NCBI GenBank assembly: GCA_964547905.1
Contig: CAZJPN010000018.1
Location: 1-29,494, forward strand
Direction: 5' to 3'
Source of the DNA: JAJYLM01 sp964547905
Lineage (GTDB): Bacteria > JAMCPX01
DNA: 29,494 bases
Shown here: positions 1 through 5,887 of the stretch, piece after piece
How positions within the stretch are numbered: the first letter of the stretch is position 1
How the letters are laid out: each line of letters starts with the position of its first letter
Made by a program: the position numbers and the translations under genes
Notes under the pieces: model-generated
Seen by the model: the letters and a program-made list of their open reading frames with translations, nothing else
The model's database searches: none
Told to the model about the DNA's origin: nothing

Positions 1-127
1 TTAATGCATCGTGTATCTTGTCAGGATCGTTTGCCAGCTTCCTCTTGAAAACCCTTTCTCCTTTCTCGTTGATGATTGCCAGATAGCTGTTGTTTGTATG
101 TAAATCAAAAGCAGTGTATAGTCTCAT
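1..127 (-). CDS. IS110-family transposase, N-terminal part (cut by window edge)
   Basis: Reading the minus strand from ATG at 127 gives 42 codons open to the window edge, beginning MRLYTAFDLHTNNSY and continuing LAIINEKGERVFKRKL. This is the start of the DEDD (RuvC-like) domain of IS110/IS1111 transposases, where the first catalytic Asp sits in the FDLH stretch. The enzyme would catalyse insertion of its own element, guided in this family by an RNA encoded in the element's non-coding end. The rest lies outside the window, so I cannot tell whether the gene is intact, nor assign it to the IS110 or IS1111 subgroup. The frame is too short for a strong call on its own, but the N-terminal pattern is characteristic. 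Confidence 0.75.
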   Translation of the reverse strand, partial: MRLYTAFDLHTNNSYLAIINEKGERVFKRKLANDPDKIHDAL

Positions 128-242
128 ACAAAGCACTCCTGTGGTTATTAAGACACCTCCTGTGGCAAACTGGTCTGTGTCTTTCTATCTATGAGCATAT
201 CAGATAGCTGATCATCCTGGTATGCTCAGGAGGTGCACTTTA
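128..242 (-). mobile_element. Non-coding end of the IS110-type element upstream of its transposase
   Basis: There is no ORF here. The stretch holds a direct repeat CTCCTGTGG at 136-144 and 157-165 (21-base period), a possible stem CTATCT/AGATAG around 185-207, and a GAGCATA/TATGCTC inverted repeat (about 193-199 and 222-228). In IS110 elements the guide (bridge or seek) RNA is transcribed from the non-coding end next to the transposase gene, so this is where it could lie. The outer boundary is not certain; I place it near 242 because AGGTGCACTTTA at 231-242 recurs at 2483-2494. Confidence 0.35.
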
Positions 243-276
243 TATGATTATCAGCCCTGAAAAGAAAAGAAAAGAA

Positions 277-398
277 AAGGGGTCAGCCCTTGACATTGGA
301 CATTTGGTGTTGTAGGATGGGAAAATGTTTGACAAAGGAGCTGACGATGGCAAGACCGCTAAGGTTTGAATATAAATGGGTGACCCCTTGACGTCCTT
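277..398. repeat. REP/RAYT-type mini-element with inverted ends
   Basis: AAGGGGTCAGCC at 277-288 and GGGTGACCCCTT at 378-389 are inverted copies of one another (11 of 12). They enclose a short region that contains the first codons of a REP-associated transposase. The right end, 373-398, is identical over 26 bases to 2493-2518. This fits an internally deleted RAYT element flanked by REP-like palindromes. Exact boundaries are inferred. Confidence 0.5.
347..391 (+). pseudogene. Remnant of a REP-associated tyrosine transposase (RAYT, Y1/IS200-like)
   Basis: An ATG at 347 follows a good ribosome binding site (AAAGGAG, 334-340) and encodes MARPLRFEYKWVTP before a stop. MARPLR(I/F)EY is the usual N-terminus of RAYT/TnpA-REP proteins, which continue with a GALYHV-like stretch. 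Here the match ends after about nine codons, where the right-hand REP-like repeat begins. The catalytic HUH and Tyr motifs are absent, so this is a dead remnant. Confidence 0.55.
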
Positions 399-412
399 TG
401 CATTTTCTCCGT

Positions 413-1291
413 TTATGCCAATCGACTTAATTGCCCGGATATACACGGCTTGTCGTTGCCTTTATAATAGAGATCAAATCTATTTCCTTTTTCCGTGCTC
501 AGGTTCCTCAGAATCAAGGTATTTTCGTAATATACCGGACCTTTCAGAAAGAAATCGAGCTTGAGCGGTGTGCCTGTTCCCGATGCGGACAGGAGGGAGA
601 CAATGCGTGCAACAACCCGGATAGGCTGTACAAAGTCCCGTTTAAATCCCAGCATCCTCGCATACGTAGCCCAATAATGAAGCCCATTGGAATCCCCGGA
701 AACCCGGGCAAATCTGAATCTGTTTTTTGCAGCAAGATACCATTCATGTGTTATGGGCGCATCATTGATAGGCTCGAGCTTTGGGGCAATATACGGCGCT
801 TCGCCGCTGCTGAAATATCCCGGGGCAAAATATGTTGCTGTAATGTCCCATGCTTTCTCTCCATCAGAAGTGATCTCGGAAACTATGTCGACTTCGAGCC
901 CTTTGGGGACTATGCGCAGGGGCGAGTTCCTGCACGCAATCCGGATCTTTTCACCCGGCTCCATGTCCCGGTTCAGGGTTATACTGTTGCGTGTATTCAA
1001 AACCTTGAACATTGAAAAAGGCATCTCCTTCATGCATAAGATCCGCAGCATATAAGGATAAGCAAGAGCGAACGGATAGAGGGGCGATAGGGACGACGTA
1101 CGGGAAATCCCGCATATCTCATAAAAATCATTTAAATGTTTTTCGTCGATCTTGAGACCTTCCCTTTGAGTATTCATTGTGGGCATCCGGTAACCGGATA
1201 CATACGTGCTTTTCCGGTTCCTGAATGCTTTCCACAGTGTATAAAGAGCCGAAGGTCTTTCTTTGAATGTAAACGTAAGATCACCCTTCAT
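413..1291 (-). CDS. MaoC-like hotdog-fold protein (predicted acyl dehydratase/hydratase-like)
   Basis: A 292-residue protein from ATG 1291, chosen because AAAGGAGGT stands just upstream; an upstream in-frame start at 1348 would run back into the preceding gene. The C-terminal half contains RFRFARVSGDSNGLHYW, which resembles the GDxNPxH hydratase motif of MaoC/R-hydratase hotdog enzymes with Asp and His kept. The N-terminal half (about residues 60-170) looks like a second, diverged hotdog unit, so a double-hotdog arrangement is likely. Such proteins act on acyl-CoA or acyl-ACP substrates. The gene follows the TetR gene by 23 bases on the same strand, suggesting a regulator and its target in one lipid-related operon. 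The substrate is unknown. Confidence 0.6.
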   Translation of the reverse strand: MKGDLTFTFKERPSALYTLWKAFRNRKSTYVSGYRMPTMNTQREGLKIDEKHLNDFYEICGISRTSSLSPLYPFALAYPYMLRILCMKEMPFSMFKVLNTRNSITLNRDMEPGEKIRIACRNSPLRIVPKGLEVDIVSEITSDGEKAWDITATYFAPGYFSSGEAPYIAPKLEPINDAPITHEWYLAAKNRFRFARVSGDSNGLHYWATYARMLGFKRDFVQPIRVVARIVSLLSASGTGTPLKLDFFLKGPVYYENTLILRNLSTEKGNRFDLYYKGNDKPCISGQLSRLA

Positions 1292-1314
1292 AGGTACCTC
1301 CTTTGATTGAGACG

Positions 1315-1929
1315 TTATATATTTTTTCCCCGGGCAAGGGCGGCCCATGCGGCGCGTGATATTTCACGGACAGCTTCGTCCGTTCCCGTGTGCGCTTTCC
1401 CGGACAGATACAGACGCACATATTCCTGGCACGGTCCCAATATCACGGCGATCATGATGTCCAGAGGGAGCTTTCTGATGGTCCCGGCTTTGATGTGCCG
1501 TGCAAACCAATTTTCTATTCTTCGGGCAAAATCTTTATTCAACGTATTTATTGCCTCTTCGGTAACGGCCAAAAAAGATTCGTGACGCCTCTGGAACAGG
1601 AACCGTGACCATGCGGGGTTCCGGGCCACCCAATTCAAGTGATACCGTATCATTGCAGAAATTCCACGGGCGGCATGGTGCTCTTTTTCGAGGTCCTTGA
1701 GCAGACCTGCCTGGTATTCACGTATTCCCTCAAGGTAAACGGCGGAAGCGAGCTGTTCCTTGCTTTTGAAATGATGGTACACGCTGCCGTTGCTGGCGTT
1801 TGACCGTAAGCATATGTCCGCCATAGTGGTCTCATTGAATCCAAGCTCGGTAAAACAATCCAGTGCTGCTGTGATGATTTCTTTTTGCCGGACACCGGAT
1901 TGCGCATGTCGTGCATGCATCCTTTTCAT
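1315..1929 (-). CDS. TetR/AcrR-family transcriptional regulator
   Basis: A 204-residue protein. Residues about 14-60 form the TetR DNA-binding domain: helix 1 KEIITAALDCFTELGF, then TTMADICLRSNASNGSVYHHFKSKEQL, the classic helix-turn-helix with the YHHF(K/P)SKE signature. The remainder is an all-helical ligand-binding domain of normal length with no recognisable ligand signature. There is no ribosome binding site before the ATG, and the promoter lies so close that transcription should begin at or next to the start codon, so the message is probably leaderless. A 28-base palindrome overlaps the promoter and is a likely autoregulatory operator. The partner gene downstream suggests the ligand is an acyl-CoA or fatty-acid-type molecule, which is inference only. 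Confidence 0.9.
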   Translation of the reverse strand: MKRMHARHAQSGVRQKEIITAALDCFTELGFNETTMADICLRSNASNGSVYHHFKSKEQLASAVYLEGIREYQAGLLKDLEKEHHAARGISAMIRYHLNWVARNPAWSRFLFQRRHESFLAVTEEAINTLNKDFARRIENWFARHIKAGTIRKLPLDIMIAVILGPCQEYVRLYLSGKAHTGTDEAVREISRAAWAALARGKNI

Positions 1930-1964
1930 GTTAGAATAATAATCTGGAATATAATTCTAGTCAA
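1929..1964 (-). promoter_or_regulatory. Promoter and palindromic operator of the tetR gene
   Basis: On the minus strand TTGACT (1964-1959) and TATTAT (1941-1936) are separated by exactly 17 bases. The predicted start of transcription falls on or beside the ATG at 1929. A palindrome with outer arms TAGAAT and ATTCTA spans 1932-1959 and covers the -10 and the spacer. A repressor bound there would block polymerase, which is the usual TetR arrangement. Confidence 0.7.
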
Positions 1965-2584
1965 GAAAAATTCGGGCATCCCTGAAAAGTGCCTGAAATG
2001 TAATAGGGAGATACTTCCATATTCCAGAATCCCCAGGCTATGGGTTCTCCGCCAGAGGACGTGAGCCATAGGCTCGTTCGCCTTCGAAGAAAATCCGCCT
2101 ATGGAGGAAAATCCCACCGGGGCGGTTGGGCAGACCTCCTCCTCGCCTTCCTGACCCGGCTTCGCTGTGTGCCCGCCGCTATAAATAGCGGGGGATTGCG
2201 GTTAGCCCCCGTTCAAGAAATAGGTCGCTGTCCCCTATGACTATAGGCGGCAAAAGCTCATGCACAAAACAACGGGTGACTATGAAAATACAAATCTGTT
2301 GAGCCATGATCTTAATCCGGATGGGTGACTGGTGCAGTAAAATCCCCCAAAGGCGGGACTAATTACTGACACATAAACACAAAGAAACTACGGAAATGGT
2401 AGAGATGGTGATAAACACCAAAGCATTAGAACAGCCGTGAGAAACTTCGTTTCTCACGATAGGGATGAATTTTTCTCTTGACAGGTGCACTTTAAATGGG
2501 TGACCCCTTGACGTCCTTAACGTCCTTGTAGAAAGGATGGAGTTTAAAGCCACGTCCTTTCTAACGGGGTTTATTCCGAAACTA
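1965..2584. other. Gene-free stretch with hairpins and short repeats
   Basis: No credible gene on either strand. A short perfect palindrome, CCGCTAT-AA-ATAGCGG, lies at 2176-2191. A 10-base-pair stem with a 3-base loop (CGTGAGAAAC/GTTTCTCACG) lies at 2436-2458. ACGTCCTT is repeated at 2511-2518 and 2520-2527. A perfect 9-base inverted repeat, TAGAAAGGA/TCCTTTCTA, lies at 2529-2537 and 2555-2563. The 2040-2220 part is visibly richer in G+C than its surroundings. It resembles accumulated mobile-element debris. Confidence 0.5.
2493..2518 (+). repeat. Second copy of the 26-base REP-like repeat found at 373-398
   Basis: The 26 bases starting TAAATGGGTGACCCC and ending GACGTCCTT are identical at 373-398 and here. 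In this copy they directly follow AGGTGCACTTTA (2483-2494). In the first copy that 12-mer (231-242) is separated from the repeat by about 130 bases. Confidence 0.8.
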
Positions 2585-2612
2585 TTGACATGTTAATGAT
2601 TGTCATTATATT
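2585..2612 (+). promoter_or_regulatory. Probable sigma-70 promoter for the riboswitch and hydrogenase-related operon
   Basis: TTGACA (2585-2590), a 16-base spacer, and TATATT (2607-2612; five of six matches). Transcription would start at about 2618-2620, exactly where the aptamer begins. The spacer holds an inverted pair TGACA/TGTCA (2586-2590 and 2601-2605) that might bind a protein. Confidence 0.65.
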
Positions 2613-2617
2613 AAATC

Positions 2618-2676
2618 CAAAGGCGATGGGGTTCGCCTTTAAATACTTCGAACCATTGAAGCTGATGACCCCTACC
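2618..2676 (+). promoter_or_regulatory. Fluoride riboswitch aptamer (crcB motif), copy 1
   Basis: The aptamer shows the full crcB layout. Stem 1 is AAAGGCG (2619-2625) paired with CGCCTTT (2634-2640) around the loop ATGGGGTT. Next come a joining AAAT, a second stem CTTC/GAAG (2646-2649 and 2658-2661), and the conserved tail CTGATGACCCCTAC. The loop GGGGT (2628-2632) can form the pseudoknot with ACCCC (2668-2672). It ends inside the left arm of the terminator that follows, so fluoride binding should stop terminator formation and switch the downstream operon on. The call rests on sequence and structure matching by eye. Confidence 0.93.
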
Positions 2677-2706
2677 AAGGTGTGCTGGTCTTGGTAGGTT
2701 TTTTTT
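2671..2706 (+). terminator. Intrinsic terminator serving as expression platform of riboswitch 1
   Basis: CCTACCAAG (2671-2679) pairs with CTTGGTAGG (2690-2698) around a 10-base loop and is followed by eight T residues (2699-2706). The left arm shares CCTACC with the 3' end of the aptamer and its pseudoknot strand, so the two structures exclude each other. Confidence 0.92.
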
Positions 2707-2771
2707 GTGTTAAATCCTTACCCGGACAAAATCACCATAATAAAGGGTATGAAAAAAATAGAGGTAAGGAT

Positions 2772-3719
2772 ATGTTAAAATCGATAATATTTAATCTGCT
2801 TCAGGTGCTTACGGTGCTGATCTTTTCACCGCTTGTTAAAGGCGTACTGAATACGTTAAAAGAAAACATTCAGTCAAAGCGCGGCCCCGGTGTATTACAA
2901 CCGTATAGAGACATCCGGAAGTTGTTTCATAAAGATGAGGTTGTTTCAGAACAAAGCTCATGGATATTCAGGATAACCCCTTACATTGTGTTTGTTACCC
3001 CAATCTTCGTAACGCTCTTGATACCTGTTTTAACCACCTATCCCCTGTTTTTTGCATTCATGGGCGATATGGTGGGAGGCGGCTTCATCCTTAGTCTTGG
3101 CGGTTTTTTTGCCGCACTCGCAGCCGTTGATACAGCTAACGTTTATGGAGCAATGGGCGCAAGCAGAACAAGGATGGTCGGATTTCTTGCCGAGCCTGTT
3201 TTCATGATTGTTTTTTTTACGGTGTCTTTTGTGGCAGGTTCGACAATCCCGTATATCGTCCAGCAGCACTGGGTAACTCCGATTGCGAACTTTTTTGCTC
3301 CCGCGCATGTATTGCTGATGATCGCCTTTTTTATGATTATACTCGCAGAGGCGGGCCGCATACCCGTTGATAACCCTTCGGGACATTTTGAACTTGCCAT
3401 GATAGATGAGTCGAAAAACCTTGAGTATTCCGGGCCTTCAGCGGCTTTAATAAAATGGGGCGGGGCAATGAAATTCTTTGTTCTGCTGTGCATCTACCTC
3501 AATGTCATAACAATGCCATGGGGACTTGCTCAAACGCAGAGTATTTTCGCAGTTTTTTTAGCTATACCTTTTGTACTGATCAAGATTTTTGTTTTTATTA
3601 TTGTTCTGGTTATTGTTGAATCTTCTCTCGCAAAGCTCAGGCTTTTCAGAATTACAGAGTTTCTCAGTACAGCCTTCATTTTCTCTATAATCGCAATGAT
3701 TACAGTGTTTTTCAAATAG
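2772..3719 (+). CDS. hyfC: HyfC/HycD/NuoH-like membrane anchor subunit of a hydrogenase-related (Ehr-type) complex
   Basis: A 315-residue polytopic membrane protein, close to the usual HyfC length. ATG 2772 is chosen because GAGGTAAGGA lies just before it and the homologous region starts there; the longer frame begins inside the terminator. The stretch LAEAGRIPVDNPSGHFEL (about residues 200-217), with Glu, Arg and Pro-Val-Asp, followed by EYSGPSAALIKWGGAMKFF, is the NuoH/HyfC signature. This loop couples the redox arm to ion movement. It is the first gene after the fluoride riboswitch, and the next gene starts 9 bases after its stop. The symbol denotes homology only, because the partner large subunit lacks Ni-Fe ligands. 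EhrB may be the better name. Confidence 0.9.
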   Translation: MLKSIIFNLLQVLTVLIFSPLVKGVLNTLKENIQSKRGPGVLQPYRDIRKLFHKDEVVSEQSSWIFRITPYIVFVTPIFVTLLIPVLTTYPLFFAFMGDMVGGGFILSLGGFFAALAAVDTANVYGAMGASRTRMVGFLAEPVFMIVFFTVSFVAGSTIPYIVQQHWVTPIANFFAPAHVLLMIAFFMIILAEAGRIPVDNPSGHFELAMIDESKNLEYSGPSAALIKWGGAMKFFVLLCIYLNVITMPWGLAQTQSIFAVFLAIPFVLIKIFVFIIVLVIVESSLAKLRLFRITEFLSTAFIFSIIAMITVFFK

Positions 3720-3728
3720 GAGAAACCG

Positions 3729-4412
3729 GTGATATATAATACGACGACATTTTCAATATTTACGGAACTGGCCGAATTGTCTGCGGCCCTTTTCTTAATT
3801 ACCTCGTTCGGGATTATTGCCATGAGACAGGTGAGGTCTTCTCTGCGTATGTTTATTCTTCAATCGCTCCTGCTTTCATTATCCGCTTTAATATTGGGGT
3901 ATCAATATATGATTATTCACCTCTTTATTGTTGCAGGGGTTACGATTGTTATCAAGTGCATATTGCTGCCATGGCTCCTGATGTATACGATAAAGAAAGA
4001 GGTTTATGCGAGACGAGAAATATCCCAGGTACTCAATATTCCGACATCCCTGCTTATTGCTGTTGTCATTACCATGTTCGCATATTTTATCACAAGCCCG
4101 TTGCTAAGACTTGCAAACGGGCCTGCCATTCAATTCAATCTGCCTATAGGACTTGCCGTCCTGCTCTTGGGAGCATACACAATTATGGTACGAACCGAAG
4201 CCGTGCCACAGGTAATAGGAATTCTGTCCATGGAGAATGGGACATTCTTTGCCGGCATATCGATTGCTTCAAACCTACCGCTTATTGCAGAACTTGCCGC
4301 TGCATTCGATGTCCTGATTATAGCTCTTGTTATGGGCATTCTGATCAGGAGGATCCATGAGATGACGGGCGATACATCCATCAAAAAAATGACTATTCTG
4401 AAGGAGGGTTGA
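3729..4412 (+). CDS. hyfE: HyfE-like membrane subunit (MrpC/NuoK-related)
   Basis: A 227-residue hydrophobic protein, starting at GTG 3729 after AGGAG. It has several membrane segments. HyfE proteins carry a NuoK/MrpC-like core, visible here as the segment around SLLLSLSALILGYQYMIIHLFIVAGVTI, with a C-terminal part GILSMENGTFFAGISIASNLPLIAELAAAFDVL that is highly typical of HyfE (the ENG and D residues in membrane helices). It contributes to the ion-translocating membrane arm. Its stop overlaps the TTG just before the next gene, so the two are tightly coupled. Confidence 0.88.
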   Translation: MIYNTTTFSIFTELAELSAALFLITSFGIIAMRQVRSSLRMFILQSLLLSLSALILGYQYMIIHLFIVAGVTIVIKCILLPWLLMYTIKKEVYARREISQVLNIPTSLLIAVVITMFAYFITSPLLRLANGPAIQFNLPIGLAVLLLGAYTIMVRTEAVPQVIGILSMENGTFFAGISIASNLPLIAELAAAFDVLIIALVMGILIRRIHEMTGDTSIKKMTILKEG

Positions 4413-4414
4413 CC

Positions 4415-5881
4415 ATGGAACTGATCGATTTATTGTTTATACCTGCCATAGTATCAATCCTATCGCTTGCGCCAATCAAAAACCGCGATTATCCCGCATG
4501 GGTTACCATAATAGGTTCCCTGTCAAACCTTGTCATTGCATTCCATCTGGCTCTCATGGCTTACAATACCAGGAGTGAGATTGTTGCTGTCAGTAACTGG
4601 ATCACATCTGATGCATTAGGGATCCTTATCCTTGTGCTTATAGCATTTGTAGGTTTTACGGCATCTATTTTCTCTTATGGATATATAAAGAACGTTACCG
4701 GGGCAGGCGATTACTCTAAAGTAAGACGTTACTATGCACGGTATAACCTATTTATGCTTTCGATGTTTGCCGTCCCGATATTCTCACAGATCGCAATCAT
4801 GTGGATCGCAGTAGAGCTTACCACCATTTTATCTGTTTTTCTGGTCAGCTTCAGGAATACAAAAGAGTCGTTGGAAGCAGCATGGAAATACGCCATACTT
4901 ACATCTATAGGAGCTGCACTGGCATTGTTCGGCATTTTGATCCTTTATTGGTCCATGAAGCTAACAGGTACCGCTCCAGGCAGTGATTATTTTACATGGA
5001 ACGGTTTAAAGCAAATATCAGCAGGCATTCCGCCATACGCGGCAATGACCGCCTTTATCTTTATTTTGATAGGATTTGGAACAAAAGCAGGTTTGGTGCC
5101 TTTCCATGTATGGCTTCCGGACGCCTATTCGCAAGCTCCGTCTCCAGTTTGTGCCCTTTTATCAATACTGGAAAGTACTATTATCATGTATGTTCTTCTC
5201 AGATTTTTACCGGTGTTTCGCGATGACTCATCCTTGTATGCCGCCAATTGGTATGAAGCGATAGGATTACTCTCTATGGGGGTATCCGCATTTCTTATAC
5301 TACAGGTAAAAGATTATAAGCGTCTTTTCGCATTTTCTACAATCGAACAAATGGGCATCATCTTAACTGCAGCGGGACTTCTTGGCAGCGGTGCTCATTA
5401 TGGTGTCCTGTACCAGATGTTCAGCCAGGCTATTACAAAATCTTTTTGCTTCTTTGCCGCAGGCACGATACTAACGATAACCCAGACACAGGAGATTGGG
5501 TCTATAAAAGGGCTTGTCCGTATCTCTCCAATAGCGGGTATAGCTTTAATCATTTCTGGACTTGCCATTGCAGGTGCGCCGCCATTCGCTGTTTTTATTG
5601 GAGAGATTACGATATTGAAATCCGGCATTTCTACGGGGCAATACCTTGTTACAGGTTTTATGGCATTTTTTCTTGTTCTATCATTCATCGGCATTATGTA
5701 CCATATCAATCGTATGGCGTTCGGAACACCATCAAAGGACTACACATCCGCAAAAAAATTACCCATCTCATACCGTGCATCATTGGCAATAGCCGTAATC
5801 CCTGTAATCCTGTTCGGATTGTACATCCCGGCTCACCTGAGTGAATTTATAAATCTTGCCGTGTCCGCATTGTGGAGGTGA
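4415..5881 (+). CDS. hyfF: HyfF-like antiporter-type membrane subunit (NuoN/MrpD family)
   Basis: 488 residues from ATG 4415, chosen because AAGGAGGG (4401-4408) is well spaced for it. A TTG two codons upstream is possible but less likely. It has many membrane helices. The antiporter residues are present: Glu134 in MWIAVELTT, Lys224 in GFGTKAGLVPFHVWLPDAYS with the His just after, and Lys residues in KDYKRLFAFSTIEQMG. These define the proton or sodium channel of complex-I-like arms. The AxxxxAPPF-like stretch (LAIAGAPPFAVFIGE) follows. It is one of two antiporter-type subunits in the operon, which implies two possible ion-pumping modules. Confidence 0.9.
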   Translation: MELIDLLFIPAIVSILSLAPIKNRDYPAWVTIIGSLSNLVIAFHLALMAYNTRSEIVAVSNWITSDALGILILVLIAFVGFTASIFSYGYIKNVTGAGDYSKVRRYYARYNLFMLSMFAVPIFSQIAIMWIAVELTTILSVFLVSFRNTKESLEAAWKYAILTSIGAALALFGILILYWSMKLTGTAPGSDYFTWNGLKQISAGIPPYAAMTAFIFILIGFGTKAGLVPFHVWLPDAYSQAPSPVCALLSILESTIIMYVLLRFLPVFRDDSSLYAANWYEAIGLLSMGVSAFLILQVKDYKRLFAFSTIEQMGIILTAAGLLGSGAHYGVLYQMFSQAITKSFCFFAAGTILTITQTQEIGSIKGLVRISPIAGIALIISGLAIAGAPPFAVFIGEITILKSGISTGQYLVTGFMAFFLVLSFIGIMYHINRMAFGTPSKDYTSAKKLPISYRASLAIAVIPVILFGLYIPAHLSEFINLAVSALWR

Positions 5882-5887
5882 GGATAC

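Noticed and set aside
431..1015. A 194-codon plus-strand frame
   Set aside because: It lies antisense to the hotdog gene, which has a clear ribosome binding site and a recognised motif.
2359..2553. A 64-codon minus-strand frame ending SVVSLCLCVSN
   Set aside because: It covers hairpins and the REP-like repeat, and has no ribosome binding site. That kind of ending is often seen as translated repeat DNA.
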